A DNA stretch of 64,000 nucleotides from Sphingomonadaceae bacterium (GTDB lineage Bacteria; Pseudomonadota; Alphaproteobacteria; Sphingomonadales; Sphingomonadaceae). The stretch is taken from NCBI GenBank assembly GCA_021732525.1, contig JAKFUU010000040.1:78755-142754 (forward strand), read 5' to 3'. The notes under the pieces are model-generated. The model saw only the letters and a program-made list of their open reading frames with translations, ran no database searches and was not told where the DNA came from. Both the position numbers and the translations under genes were made by a program. Of the stretch, positions 37,745 to 46,311 are shown in pieces; position 1 is the stretch's first letter, and each line of letters starts with the position of its first letter.

Positions 37745-39139
37745 CTAAATCGCCTTTGGAAGCGCCAATCGGACCAGTAAACCGCCCAAATCCTCGCTTT
37801 CCTCCAACATAACCGAACCTTCATAAATTTCGGCAACATCGCGCACAATGGCAAGGCCAAGACCGGTTCCCGGCTTCCCTGTATCCAGCCGCGCGCCGCG
37901 ATCAAAGATTCTGATCCGTTCTTTTTCAGGAATGCCTTGGCCATCGTCTTCCACCAGCATTTCGACATAGTCGCCAGTATCCTGAACGGTTACAAACACA
38001 CTGCCGCCGCCATATTTGGCTGCATTTTCGATCAGGTTACCCAGCATTTCGTCCAGATCCTGGCGCTCAACCCTGGCGGCTATGGCCTTATCCCCATCCA
38101 TATCCAAGCGGACATGGGCATAAAGGCGGCTCACCGCGCGTTCCACCGATTCGAGGCTATCCCACACATTCGCCCGGCTATGCGCATGGCCGCGCCGGCC
38201 CACGGCGCGCGCGCGGGCGAGGTGATGGTCAACCTGCCGCCGCATGGTGGTGGCTTCGCGGATCACCGCATCGGCCAAATCAGGAGCGCGGGCCGTGGCG
38301 CTATTCATAATCACCGTCAGCGGCGTTTTGAGCGCATGGGCCAAATTTCCTGCATGCCGCCGCGCCTCTTCGGCTTGTTTTTCATTATGATCGAGCAGGT
38401 CGTTCAATTCGGTAACCATCGGCATCACTTCGTCGGGCAGCGGCCGGGTTACGCGGCTTTTCTGACCGCTGCGCATCTCCGCGATGGATTCGCGAACCGC
38501 CCGAAGCGGCCAAAGGCCGTAGAATGTCTGCAACCCCACCAGCACGATCAAACCCAGCGCCAACAGCAAAAAACTGGATACCAAAACCGACCGCAATTCC
38601 CGAATTTGCGCGTTTAGGCTTTCCCGGTCTTGTGCGACCACAAAGGTCCATTGCCGATCCGAATCGGGCAATATGATCGATCGTTCGGCGATGCGCAGCG
38701 GTTCGCCCGCAAATTCGTCGCTATTACGAAAATGAACCGAATCATCGGTGTGGCGCGCATCAAATTTTAACTCGCGGTCCCACAGCGACCGCGAAGGCAA
38801 CACAGACACGCCGGATGCATTGACCTGCCAATATAGCCCGCTATTGGGTTCCAAAAAACGCTGATCGCCCAGCGCCCGGTTAAACCGCACCTCGCCCAGC
38901 GTATCAATTTCCGCCGATGCAATCATCGCGGTGAGTACATATTCAAGCTGATTATCAAAATTTTCCTCAACCGAATTGGACAGGACCCGGTCCAGTGCAA
39001 TCCCGCCGCCAATCAGCAACACCATGATCCACAGCGCGGCAATGCCAATCATCCGGCGGCTGAGCGAACCTGTCCCGCTCAATGCCGGCATTTCGGCCTT
39101 CGATTGCTGATCGGCTAACGGCAGTGCAGGCTCATCCAT
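37745..39139 (-). CDS. Sensor histidine kinase
   Basis: 464 residues. Two membrane helices (about 30-50 and 186-207) enclose a periplasmic sensor of roughly 135 residues, then a HAMP-like linker, the phosphoacceptor box GNLAHALKTPLTV (His268), and an HATPase domain with NLIENAAKYGG, DDGQGIP and GTGLGLAIVRDVAE. Partner of the response regulator 14 bp upstream. Signal unknown; the preceding PepSY gene suggests an envelope cue. Confidence 0.94.
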   Translation of the reverse strand: MDEPALPLADQQSKAEMPALSGTGSLSRRMIGIAALWIMVLLIGGGIALDRVLSNSVEENFDNQLEYVLTAMIASAEIDTLGEVRFNRALGDQRFLEPNSGLYWQVNASGVSVLPSRSLWDRELKFDARHTDDSVHFRNSDEFAGEPLRIAERSIILPDSDRQWTFVVAQDRESLNAQIRELRSVLVSSFLLLALGLIVLVGLQTFYGLWPLRAVRESIAEMRSGQKSRVTRPLPDEVMPMVTELNDLLDHNEKQAEEARRHAGNLAHALKTPLTVIMNSATARAPDLADAVIREATTMRRQVDHHLARARAVGRRGHAHSRANVWDSLESVERAVSRLYAHVRLDMDGDKAIAARVERQDLDEMLGNLIENAAKYGGGSVFVTVQDTGDYVEMLVEDDGQGIPEKERIRIFDRGARLDTGKPGTGLGLAIVRDVAEIYEGSVMLEESEDLGGLLVRLALPKAI

Positions 39140-39153
39140 GGCAGCGGGCTGAT

Positions 39154-39819
39154 TCAGCTTGCCGGCTCCTCCAGGCTGTATCCAAGCCCGCGGATGGTGG
39201 AAATAACATCTTGGCCCAATTTTTTGCGGATGCGGGTGACGAAGACTTCTATCGTGTTCGAATCTCGATCAAAATCTTGATCATAAATATGCTCGATCAA
39301 TTCGGTGCGCGAAACAACTTTACCCTTATGATGCATCAAATAAGACAAGAGCTTATATTCCTGCGCCGTCATCTTTACCGGATCACCGTTCAGTGTGACC
39401 CGGCCTGACCGTGTGTCGAGCCGCACCGCACCCGCCGTCAATTCCGAGCTGGCATTGCCCGACGCCCGGCGGATCAGCGCGCGCAGCCGGGCAATCAACT
39501 CCTCGGTTTGAAATGGTTTCGCCAGATAATCATCGGCGCCGGCATCCAGCCCGGCAACTTTGTCGGACCAGCTATCGCGGGCGGTGAGCACCAGCACGGG
39601 AAATTTCCGCTTTTCCTTGCGCCATTTATCCAGCACGGTCAGCCCGTCCATTTCGGGAAGGCCAAGATCCAAGATCACCGCATCATAATCTTCGGTTAAC
39701 CCCATAAAATGGCCATCCTCACCATCGGTAGACAAATCAATCGCATAGCCAGCAGCTTCCAAAGTCGATTTAAGCTGACGGCCCAATGTCGGTTCATCTT
39801 CAACGATCAATATCCGCAT
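39154..39819 (-). CDS. OmpR-family response regulator
   Basis: 221 residues from ATG 39819 (MRILIVEDEP). Receiver domain with phospho-acceptor Asp51 (VILDLGLPEMDG) and Lys in DYLAKPF; C-terminal winged helix with RVTLNGDPVKMTAQEYKLLSYL and SNTIEVFVTRIRKKLG. In operon with the histidine kinase downstream. An in-frame ATG at 39846 exists but the family start is 39819. An ACCTATTTGG sequence lies at 39866-39875, 47 bp upstream. Confidence 0.95.
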   Translation of the reverse strand: MRILIVEDEPTLGRQLKSTLEAAGYAIDLSTDGEDGHFMGLTEDYDAVILDLGLPEMDGLTVLDKWRKEKRKFPVLVLTARDSWSDKVAGLDAGADDYLAKPFQTEELIARLRALIRRASGNASSELTAGAVRLDTRSGRVTLNGDPVKMTAQEYKLLSYLMHHKGKVVSRTELIEHIYDQDFDRDSNTIEVFVTRIRKKLGQDVISTIRGLGYSLEEPAS

Positions 39820-39950
39820 ATAACCCCCTCGTTTCTGGCCCTTCATCGGCCATTTATGGAATCTTACCTATTTGGATTAGAGATAGCAGATAAGACCGGC
39901 GTGGAAAAACAGCAATTTAGGCCTGTGGTCTCGCCATGCTGGTCGCCCGT

Positions 39951-40247
39951 TTACCGTTGACGGATAATCTTACCGGTTCGCGCATCCACGTCGACAAAGC
40001 GGACCCGGCCTTTATCGATAAATTTCAACCGGTAAACCTGCGCCGTGGAATCATATTCCGGCCCCAAATACTGCATCCCGGCCATCCGCGGCAGCACCGA
40101 TATTTCAATTTGGCGCAGCGACATCACCTTGCCATTTTGCACATCTTCGCGCGCGCCGCCCTGATCATCGCGGCGGGCGTTTCCGGCCGCTGGAACGGCA
40201 ACCATCAAACAAGCAGATAGCAATATTGGGAATAATTTGATTATCAT
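39951..40247 (-). CDS. Small periplasmic PepSY-domain protein
   Basis: About 98 residues from ATG 40247: a signal peptide (IIKLFPILLSACLMVAVPAAG), then a PepSY-like fold whose last strands read YRLKFIDKGRVRFVDVDARTGKI. PepSY domains inhibit proteases or accompany envelope two-component systems. Here it precedes a response regulator and kinase on the same strand with a 131-bp gap, so a role as accessory sensor is plausible but inferred. Confidence 0.78.
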   Translation of the reverse strand: MIIKLFPILLSACLMVAVPAAGNARRDDQGGAREDVQNGKVMSLRQIEISVLPRMAGMQYLGPEYDSTAQVYRLKFIDKGRVRFVDVDARTGKIIRQR

Positions 40248-40365
40248 GACAATCGAACTAACGCTTTCGTTTTGAACCCAAACTGAATGATCGATTAGAA
40301 TTTTGGTAAGAATTCTATTATTGTGTAACATCGATCGAGCTGCAAATGTCAGCTCTATTACCCTC

Positions 40366-41142
40366 TTATTTTACCATCTGAAATGAAATGGCCAGCGTTA
40401 CAGCGATTTCAATCTCCCCGCCCTCAAGCGGAGTCTGAGAGATGGTCCGTGCTGCATCAACCGCTTCCTCCGCTACCCCAAAAGCAGCGCTAGACCGTTG
40501 TGCGCTCTGCTCAACCCTTTCGGCAACACGCACAACAACGACGCCGTCAAAACCTGCTTTTTTGGCATGATAGCGCGCAGTTTCATACGCGCTAGCCCAT
40601 GCCCTGTCCCGCGCCGATGCTTCGGCAATGCTGGAATTGTCCAACTTGAAACTGGGGCCGTTAAACTCGGTTGCGCCGCTAACGGTCAATGCATCGAGCA
40701 AATCGCCCAACCGCGTCATGTCGCGTAATTTGGCGTTGACCCTGTTTGATACCCGATAACCCTTAAATCGCTGTTTACCATTGGCGAGATAGCCATAATC
40801 GCGACCCAGAGATATGGCGCTTGTCTGAATATCCTTGGCATCGATACCAGCGGCCTTTAACTGCGCGACCACCGCCGCCATTTTTTCCGCATTTTTGGCA
40901 ATGGCATCCTTGGCCTTCGCGGCGCTGGTTTCAACGCCGGTTGAAAAGCTCGCGGCATCCGGCGCAGACAGGACGCTTGCCGAAACGGTCAAATCAATCG
41001 CCGGATTGGCCCGGTCTATTTTCAATTCGCTGGTTTGCAGTGTAATCGATTCCGATCGCTGCGCCATTGCGCCTGTAGGGATGGTAGATAGACAGGCAAG
41101 GATCGCCCAATGATACATACCGCGACTCCTAGCCATCATCAT
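40366..41142 (-). CDS. SIMPL-domain periplasmic protein
   Basis: 258 residues, signal peptide to about residue 27 (PTGAMAQ), then the SIMPL/DUF541 fold: VSASVLSAPDAASFSTGVET, VAQLKAAGIDAKDIQTSAISL and GYRVSNRVNAKLRDMTRLGDLLDAL. Family members are periplasmic oligomers linked to stress tolerance; the exact job is unknown. Several ATGs in a row (41142, 41139, 41136) could start it. Confidence 0.88.
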   Translation of the reverse strand: MMMARSRGMYHWAILACLSTIPTGAMAQRSESITLQTSELKIDRANPAIDLTVSASVLSAPDAASFSTGVETSAAKAKDAIAKNAEKMAAVVAQLKAAGIDAKDIQTSAISLGRDYGYLANGKQRFKGYRVSNRVNAKLRDMTRLGDLLDALTVSGATEFNGPSFKLDNSSIAEASARDRAWASAYETARYHAKKAGFDGVVVVRVAERVEQSAQRSSAAFGVAEEAVDAARTISQTPLEGGEIEIAVTLAISFQMVK

Positions 41143-41177
41143 CTCCTAATTGTTTACCCATGCTAAGTTTGAGCGCA

Positions 41178-42035
41178 TTAGATAGCCGTATTATGGGCAA
41201 ATTCTATATAAATTTCTCGCAAGCGCATCGTCACCGGCCCCGGTGCGCCATCGCCAATCGGCCGCCCGTTAATTTTAACGACCGGCAGAACAAAAGCCGA
41301 TGCCGCGGAGACGAAGGCCTCTTTGGCTTGTTCGGCTTCGGCCACGGAGAAAGCACGTTCTTCAATCCGCAGCGATGCATCCGCCGCCAGTGACAGCGTC
41401 GCGGCACGGGTAATGCCGTGCAATATCTCCCGGTTCAGCGGATGGGTGGTCAGGACATTGTCCTGCGTAATGATATGCGCGTTTTGCGAAGTTCCCTCAC
41501 GCACCATGCCGCCGCGTATCAGCCAGGCATCGTCCGCACCCAGCGCCTTTGCCTCCATCTTCATCATCGACGCGTAAAGCAGCTGCGTTGTTTTGATGTC
41601 CGCGCGGCCCCAGCGCAAATCGGGCAAAGTAACCACCGATATGCCTTTGTCTGCACCGGCCGTGTGGACCAGTGGCATCGCTTGGGTGAAGGCGAAAACG
41701 GTTGCCGGCGTATCGCCCGGTGGCCACAGGAAACTGCGATCACCGGGGTTGCCGCGGGTGATCTGCAAATAAATCAGACCCTCGCTCAAGCCATTGTCGG
41801 TGATCAATCGGCGCATCAACTTCAACCATTGATCGCTGGGCCGATCACAACCAATCGACAAGGCGGCCAGTGATTTTTGCAAACGCGCCATATGGCCGTC
41901 AAAATCAATCAGCTTGCCGTCCAATACCGACACCACCTCGTAAACCGCATCGGCGAACAAAAAACCGCGATCGAAAACCGATATTTTCGCTTCGCTTTCG
42001 CGGATGAAATGGCCGTTGAGATAGACGATACGCAT
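41178..42035 (-). CDS. dat: D-amino-acid aminotransferase, class IV
   Basis: PLP enzyme supplying D-Ala/D-Glu or transferring branched-chain amino groups. 285 residues from ATG 42035 (MRIVYLNGHFIRESEAKISV). SVFDRGFLFADAVYEV, the PLP lysine Lys148 in RADIKTTQLLY, and MVREGTSQNAHII are class IV signatures. The Val-Tyr-Glu after DAVYEV and the overall length favour D-alanine transaminase over IlvE. The in-frame extension to 42092 overlaps the divergent ABC-F gene and is rejected. Confidence 0.86.
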   Translation of the reverse strand: MRIVYLNGHFIRESEAKISVFDRGFLFADAVYEVVSVLDGKLIDFDGHMARLQKSLAALSIGCDRPSDQWLKLMRRLITDNGLSEGLIYLQITRGNPGDRSFLWPPGDTPATVFAFTQAMPLVHTAGADKGISVVTLPDLRWGRADIKTTQLLYASMMKMEAKALGADDAWLIRGGMVREGTSQNAHIITQDNVLTTHPLNREILHGITRAATLSLAADASLRIEERAFSVAEAEQAKEAFVSAASAFVLPVVKINGRPIGDGAPGPVTMRLREIYIEFAHNTAI

Positions 42036-42131
42036 CGCCGCGACATATCCGCTTACGCCGCTTCGTGAAAGCGAAAATCCGCGCTCTTGCACCCTTGCGC
42101 TCTATCTCGCTTGCGCCTAACGCGCCGGATT

Positions 42132-43940
42132 ATGTCTCAACCTCCGATCTTATCTTATGAAAATTTGGGCCTGCAACAAGGCGGCGGCTGGCTATTTCAA
42201 AATCTTGATCTGCATATCGGGCCGCGCGACCGCTTGGCGCTGATCGGCCGCAATGGCGCGGGCAAAACCACGTTGATGCGCCTGATCGCAGGTCAGATTG
42301 AGGCTGACAAAGGCAAGCGCACCGCCGCGCCCGGCACCAATATCATTATGCTCGATCAAGATCCCGATGTGGCCGCGCATGCGACTTTGTTTGATTTTGC
42401 GATGTTTGATTTTACGATGACCGGCGATAACGCCCCGCCGCGCCATGAGATTGAGGCGATCGCCGATCAGCTGGGCGTTGACCTGTCGCGCCCGTCCGCC
42501 ACCGCCAGCGGCGGGGAACGGCGGCGAGCAGCCATTTGCCGCGCCCTCGCCAGCGATCCCGATCTGCTGCTGCTTGATGAGCCGACCAACCATTTGGATA
42601 TACAGGCGATCGAATGGCTGGAGGAATGGCTAGGCCGTTATCGCGGCGCTTTCATGGTGATCAGCCACGATCGGCGGTTTTTAACGCGGCTGACGCGGCA
42701 AACTTATTGGATGGACCGCGGCCTGCTGCGTCGCAGCGAAATTGGCTTTGGCGGTTATGAAGCCTGGACCGAGCAAGTTTATGCCGAAGATGCGCGGAAT
42801 GCCGCGCGGCTTGATGCCAAGCTGAAAATTGAGGAACATTGGAAAGAACGCGGCGTCACCGCGCGGCGCAAGCGCAACCAGGGCCGTCTTTCCAAGCTGA
42901 TCGAAATGCGGGCGCAGCGCGCGGCGATGGAAGGGCCGCAAGGCACCGCGAAACTCGCCGCATCGACCGACGGCAGCAAAAGCAAAACCGTCATCCATGC
43001 CGATAATATCACCAAGTCTTTTGGCGAGCGCAAAATTATCGACGGCTTCACCTTGCGGATTCAGCGCGGCGACCGGATCGGCATTGTCGGTGCAAATGGC
43101 ACGGGCAAAAGCACGCTAATCCGCATGCTCACCGGCGAAACCCCGCCCGATAGCGGCAAAATAACGCTATCGCCAACATTGACCGGCATTGTGATCGATC
43201 AGCAGCGCAAATTGCTCAGCCCGGAAAAACGCGTGCGCGATGTGCTGGCCGAGGGTAGCGACTGGATCGATGTGCGCGGCGTGCGCAAACATGTGCAAGG
43301 CTATTTAAAGGAGTTTCTGTTCGATCCTTCGCTGATCGAGGCGCGGATTGGCACTTTGTCGGGCGGCGAACAATCGCGGATATTACTGGCCCGCGAATTT
43401 GCCAGAGAGGCTAATCTTCTGGTGCTCGACGAACCAACTAACGATCTCGACCTCGAAACGCTCGACCTGTTGCAAGAGGTGATCGCCGATTATGACGGCA
43501 CCGTCTTAATTGTCAGCCATGATCGCGATTTCCTTGACCGCACGGTGAATTTAACCTTGGGCCTTTCGGGATCGGGCAAGGTGGACATTATCGTTGGCGG
43601 CTATGCCGATTGGGAGGCGAAACGCGATCGCCCTAAACCAACGACCGATGCAAAACCCATCAAAAATAACGCAAAAACGTTGCCCGCAAAGTCCATCAAG
43701 TCAATAAAGCTGTCCTATAAAGATCAACGCGATTATGATCTGCTGCCCGCGCAGATCGCGGAAATTGATGCCGCCATTGCCAAAGCGGAAACCGAATTGG
43801 CCGATCCAACGCTCTATGGCCGCAACCCTGATCGCTTCGCCAAACTAACCCAAATGGTCGAAACGGCCCGCGCCGAAAAAGACACCGCCGAAGAACGCTG
43901 GCTCGAATTGGCAATACAAATCGAAACATTGACGGTTTAG
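42132..43940 (+). CDS. uup: ABC-F ATPase, Uup-like
   Basis: Soluble tandem ATPase of the ABC-F family, which acts on ribosomes or, for Uup, also on replication-associated DNA. 602 residues from ATG 42132. First domain: GRNGAGKTT, SGGERRRAA, DEPTNHLD; second: GANGTGKST, SGGEQSRILL, DEPTNDLD. A C-terminal coiled coil (YKDQRDYDLLPAQIAEIDAAI) marks the Uup type. Converges on the DUF6456 gene with a 5-bp gap. Confidence 0.93.
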   Translation: MSQPPILSYENLGLQQGGGWLFQNLDLHIGPRDRLALIGRNGAGKTTLMRLIAGQIEADKGKRTAAPGTNIIMLDQDPDVAAHATLFDFAMFDFTMTGDNAPPRHEIEAIADQLGVDLSRPSATASGGERRRAAICRALASDPDLLLLDEPTNHLDIQAIEWLEEWLGRYRGAFMVISHDRRFLTRLTRQTYWMDRGLLRRSEIGFGGYEAWTEQVYAEDARNAARLDAKLKIEEHWKERGVTARRKRNQGRLSKLIEMRAQRAAMEGPQGTAKLAASTDGSKSKTVIHADNITKSFGERKIIDGFTLRIQRGDRIGIVGANGTGKSTLIRMLTGETPPDSGKITLSPTLTGIVIDQQRKLLSPEKRVRDVLAEGSDWIDVRGVRKHVQGYLKEFLFDPSLIEARIGTLSGGEQSRILLAREFAREANLLVLDEPTNDLDLETLDLLQEVIADYDGTVLIVSHDRDFLDRTVNLTLGLSGSGKVDIIVGGYADWEAKRDRPKPTTDAKPIKNNAKTLPAKSIKSIKLSYKDQRDYDLLPAQIAEIDAAIAKAETELADPTLYGRNPDRFAKLTQMVETARAEKDTAEERWLELAIQIETLTV

Positions 43941-43945
43941 CAGAT

Positions 43946-44458
43946 CTAACCAATTCGGTAATAATCCGCCAAACGATTGAGCGCGATGCCCAGCACAAGC
44001 TTGCCCGATCGGCACGGCCAACCAAGCGTCTTTTCGGCCATTGAAACCCCCTCGCCTGCGCAAATCACCCGCCAAGCAATATCGGCCAAATCGCTGCCTA
44101 ACATGGCGATTGCCGCATCAAAGCGGTCTTTTGCCGATAGCATTCGGTCGCTCGCCTCCATTGCCAAGGGCGCACGGCGTTTACCGCGCGAGATCGGGGT
44201 ATTTTCCCAGCGCATCGTCACGCGCGGCCCCAAGGATGCAGCCTCGTAGGATTCACGCAATTTTTCGCCCGCCAAATATTGCCGGTCGCTCAAATGGCCG
44301 CGCGCAAAGAGCCAAGACAGGGGCGATTCGCCGATATTTACCGTTACGCTGCGGGCGGCGCGGCCGGTTTTCGCGTCGCGCATGATGGTTTTTTCCACCA
44401 AATGGCGCGGATCTGCGTGCAATGTGGCGGGGGCTATTCGGGCTTTGGCGCGCGGCAT
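43946..44458 (-). CDS. DUF6456-domain protein, candidate GTA activator homologue
   Basis: 170 residues from ATG 44458, chosen because GGAG lies 6 nt upstream (an ATG at 44488 has no proper spacing). After a basic N terminus, the DUF6456 pattern is clear: SPLSWLFARGHLSDRQYLAGEKLRESYEAASLGPR, then MLGSDLADIAWRVICAGEGVSMAEKTLGW and VLGIALNRLADYYRIG, a helix-turn-helix-like end. DUF6456 proteins are alphaproteobacterial DNA-binding candidates; some belong to GTA activators of the GafA/GafZ kind, by my recollection. It is divergent from an XRE regulator across 94 bp holding a candidate operator. Confidence 0.72.
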   Translation of the reverse strand: MPRAKARIAPATLHADPRHLVEKTIMRDAKTGRAARSVTVNIGESPLSWLFARGHLSDRQYLAGEKLRESYEAASLGPRVTMRWENTPISRGKRRAPLAMEASDRMLSAKDRFDAAIAMLGSDLADIAWRVICAGEGVSMAEKTLGWPCRSGKLVLGIALNRLADYYRIG

Positions 44459-44508
44459 AATTTTCTCCGATAATTTGTTGCGATTCATCCCTTGCCATTT
44501 TCGCCATA

Positions 44509-44536
44509 TTGTAGGAAAGAAAAAACCTATTTGGTT
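44509..44536. promoter_or_regulatory. Shared operator candidate, copy A (regulator pair)
   Basis: Between the divergent DUF6456 and XRE genes: TTGTAGGAAAG (44509-44519), 3 nt, then AAACCTATTTGGTT (44523-44536), an AACC-N5-GGTT imperfect palindrome. Both elements recur together upstream of the endolysin gene (54875-54900), where the first is inverted. The box ends 16 nt before the XRE ATG, a position suited to autorepression. Confidence 0.55.
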
Positions 44537-44552
44537 TTTAGGAGATGAAATT

Positions 44553-45116
44553 ATGCTCAGCCGTATCCGCGATGTCCGCCGCGCCAAGGGCCTGACTTTG
44601 GCGGATGTTGCGGAGCGATGCTCGCCGCCCACCACCGCACAAACGGTGGGGCGCCTTGAAACCGGCACCCGCACCTTGTCGCTCGATTGGCTCAACCGGA
44701 TTGCGCGCGCGCTGGATGTGGATAGCAGCGAGCTGGTGATATTGCCCGATCAAGCCGCACTACCCGTTACCGCGCTGCTGGGTTCCGATGGCGCGCAGGC
44801 CCCCACGCAAGAAGAGCAGATATTGGTCCCTTCCATCGGCGGAGACATGATCGGCCTGCGCGTGACCAGCAGCATCGGCGAATATCGGCGCGGCGATGAA
44901 ATATGGCTCGAAAAGCTGGTGCCGGAACAATTTGGCGAAGCGCTTAATCTCGATATATTGGTGCCGCGCCCGGCGGGCCGTTTCTTATTCGCACGGTTGC
45001 TCGGCCGCGAAGATGGCAAGCTGCATCTTCTGCCATTGGAGGCCGGCGCGCGGCAACAAGTGGTGAGCGATCCCGTCTGGATCGGCAAAGCCGTCCGCTT
45101 GATGCGCCGATTGTGA
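44553..45116 (+). CDS. XRE-family regulator with S24-like C-terminal domain
   Basis: 187 residues. An N-terminal Cro/CI helix-turn-helix (IRDVRRAKGLTLADVAERCS, then LSLDWLNRIARALDVDSSELV) is followed by a beta-rich domain (EYRRGDEIWLEKLV, GRFLFARLLGREDGKLHLLPLE) resembling the S24/LexA fold but without an obvious catalytic Ser-Lys pair. Likely a repressor. AGGAG lies 8 nt before ATG 44553. Divergent from the DUF6456 gene and overlapping a glycosyltransferase downstream (GTGA). Comparable to Caulobacter RogA, a repressor of GTA activators, by inference. Confidence 0.82.
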   Translation: MLSRIRDVRRAKGLTLADVAERCSPPTTAQTVGRLETGTRTLSLDWLNRIARALDVDSSELVILPDQAALPVTALLGSDGAQAPTQEEQILVPSIGGDMIGLRVTSSIGEYRRGDEIWLEKLVPEQFGEALNLDILVPRPAGRFLFARLLGREDGKLHLLPLEAGARQQVVSDPVWIGKAVRLMRRL

Positions 45117-46291
45117 GCGCCCCAAATTTGCGGGTGCTAACGCTCGCAACGCTTTTCCCCAACCAAGCGCAGCCCAATTTTGGGATATTCGTGGAGCGGC
45201 AAACGGCGGGTCTGGCGGCACGGCCCGGCGTAGATGTTACCATCGTCAATCCGGTTGGCATCCCGCCTTGGCCATTAAACCGGACAGCCCGCTATGCCAG
45301 CGCGCAGAAATTGCCTTTGCATGAGCAATGGCGCGGGTTGAATGTCTATCGCCCGCGATTCATGCTGATCCCAAAAATAGGCGGATCAATCAACCCGGTG
45401 ATAATCGCCAATGCGCTACTGCCAGTGATCCGGCGGCTCCATGCCGAAACGCCATTTGATCTGATCGATGCCGAATTTTTCTATCCCGATGGCCCCGCCG
45501 CCATGCGGATCGCGGACGCGCTGGGCTTGCCATTCACGATCAAGGCGCGCGGCGCGGATATTCATCATTGGGGCAATATAGCCGCCTGCTGCAAGCAGAT
45601 GTTGGAAGCGGCGAATAAAGCCAGCGGGCTGCTTGCAGTTTCCGCTGCATTACGGGCCGATATGGCCGCGCTGGGCATGGTGAGCGATAAGATCATAGTC
45701 CATTATACCGGCCTGGATCAAGAGCGCTTTGCGCCCCGCGACCGCAAAGCGGAAAAGGCGAAATTGGGCCTGAGCGGGTCAGTCATGTTATGCGTCGGCG
45801 CGTTGATCCCGCGCAAGAATCAGGCTTTGCTGATAGAGGCTTTGCCGCAGTTATCCGCTGTCACATTGCTGCTGGCGGGGCAAGGCGAGAGCGAGGCCGA
45901 TTACCGGGCGCTGGCGGAGCGAATAGGCGTGGCGGAGCGCGTGCATTTTCTCGGCAATGTGCCGCATGATGATCTACCCGGCCTATTCGCCGCTGCGGAT
46001 ATTATGGCGCTGGTATCGAAAAGTGAGGGTCTTGCCAATGCGTGGGTCGAAGCGCTGGCTTGCGGCACGCCTGTGATCGCCAGCAATGTGGGCGGCGCGC
46101 CCGAACTTATTCGTTCACCCGATGCCGGACGGATAATCGCCGACAATATCACCGTTCTGGTGAACGCAGTGCGCGAGCTATTGGAAAATCCCTCGCCGCC
46201 GGAGCGCGTAGCGGCGCAGGTCGCGCATTTTTCATGGGCCGCCAATGCCGAAGCGCTCGAAGGCTATTTTCGCGGGATAACAGCGCGTTAA
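45113..46291 (+). CDS. Family 4 glycosyltransferase
   Basis: 392-residue GT-B fold retaining glycosyltransferase. LATLFPNQAQPNFGIFVERQ near the N terminus, AKFDL-like donor region, and the C-terminal EX7E motif in KSEGLANAWVEALACGTPVIAS. Likely transfers a sugar to an envelope lipid or polysaccharide; donor and acceptor unknown. Starts at GTG 45113 overlapping the XRE gene stop, so the two are co-transcribed although their roles seem unrelated. Confidence 0.88.
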   Translation: MSAPNLRVLTLATLFPNQAQPNFGIFVERQTAGLAARPGVDVTIVNPVGIPPWPLNRTARYASAQKLPLHEQWRGLNVYRPRFMLIPKIGGSINPVIIANALLPVIRRLHAETPFDLIDAEFFYPDGPAAMRIADALGLPFTIKARGADIHHWGNIAACCKQMLEAANKASGLLAVSAALRADMAALGMVSDKIIVHYTGLDQERFAPRDRKAEKAKLGLSGSVMLCVGALIPRKNQALLIEALPQLSAVTLLLAGQGESEADYRALAERIGVAERVHFLGNVPHDDLPGLFAAADIMALVSKSEGLANAWVEALACGTPVIASNVGGAPELIRSPDAGRIIADNITVLVNAVRELLENPSPPERVAAQVAHFSWAANAEALEGYFRGITAR

Positions 46292-46311
46292 ACTGCGTTA
46301 AACGATCCTTG

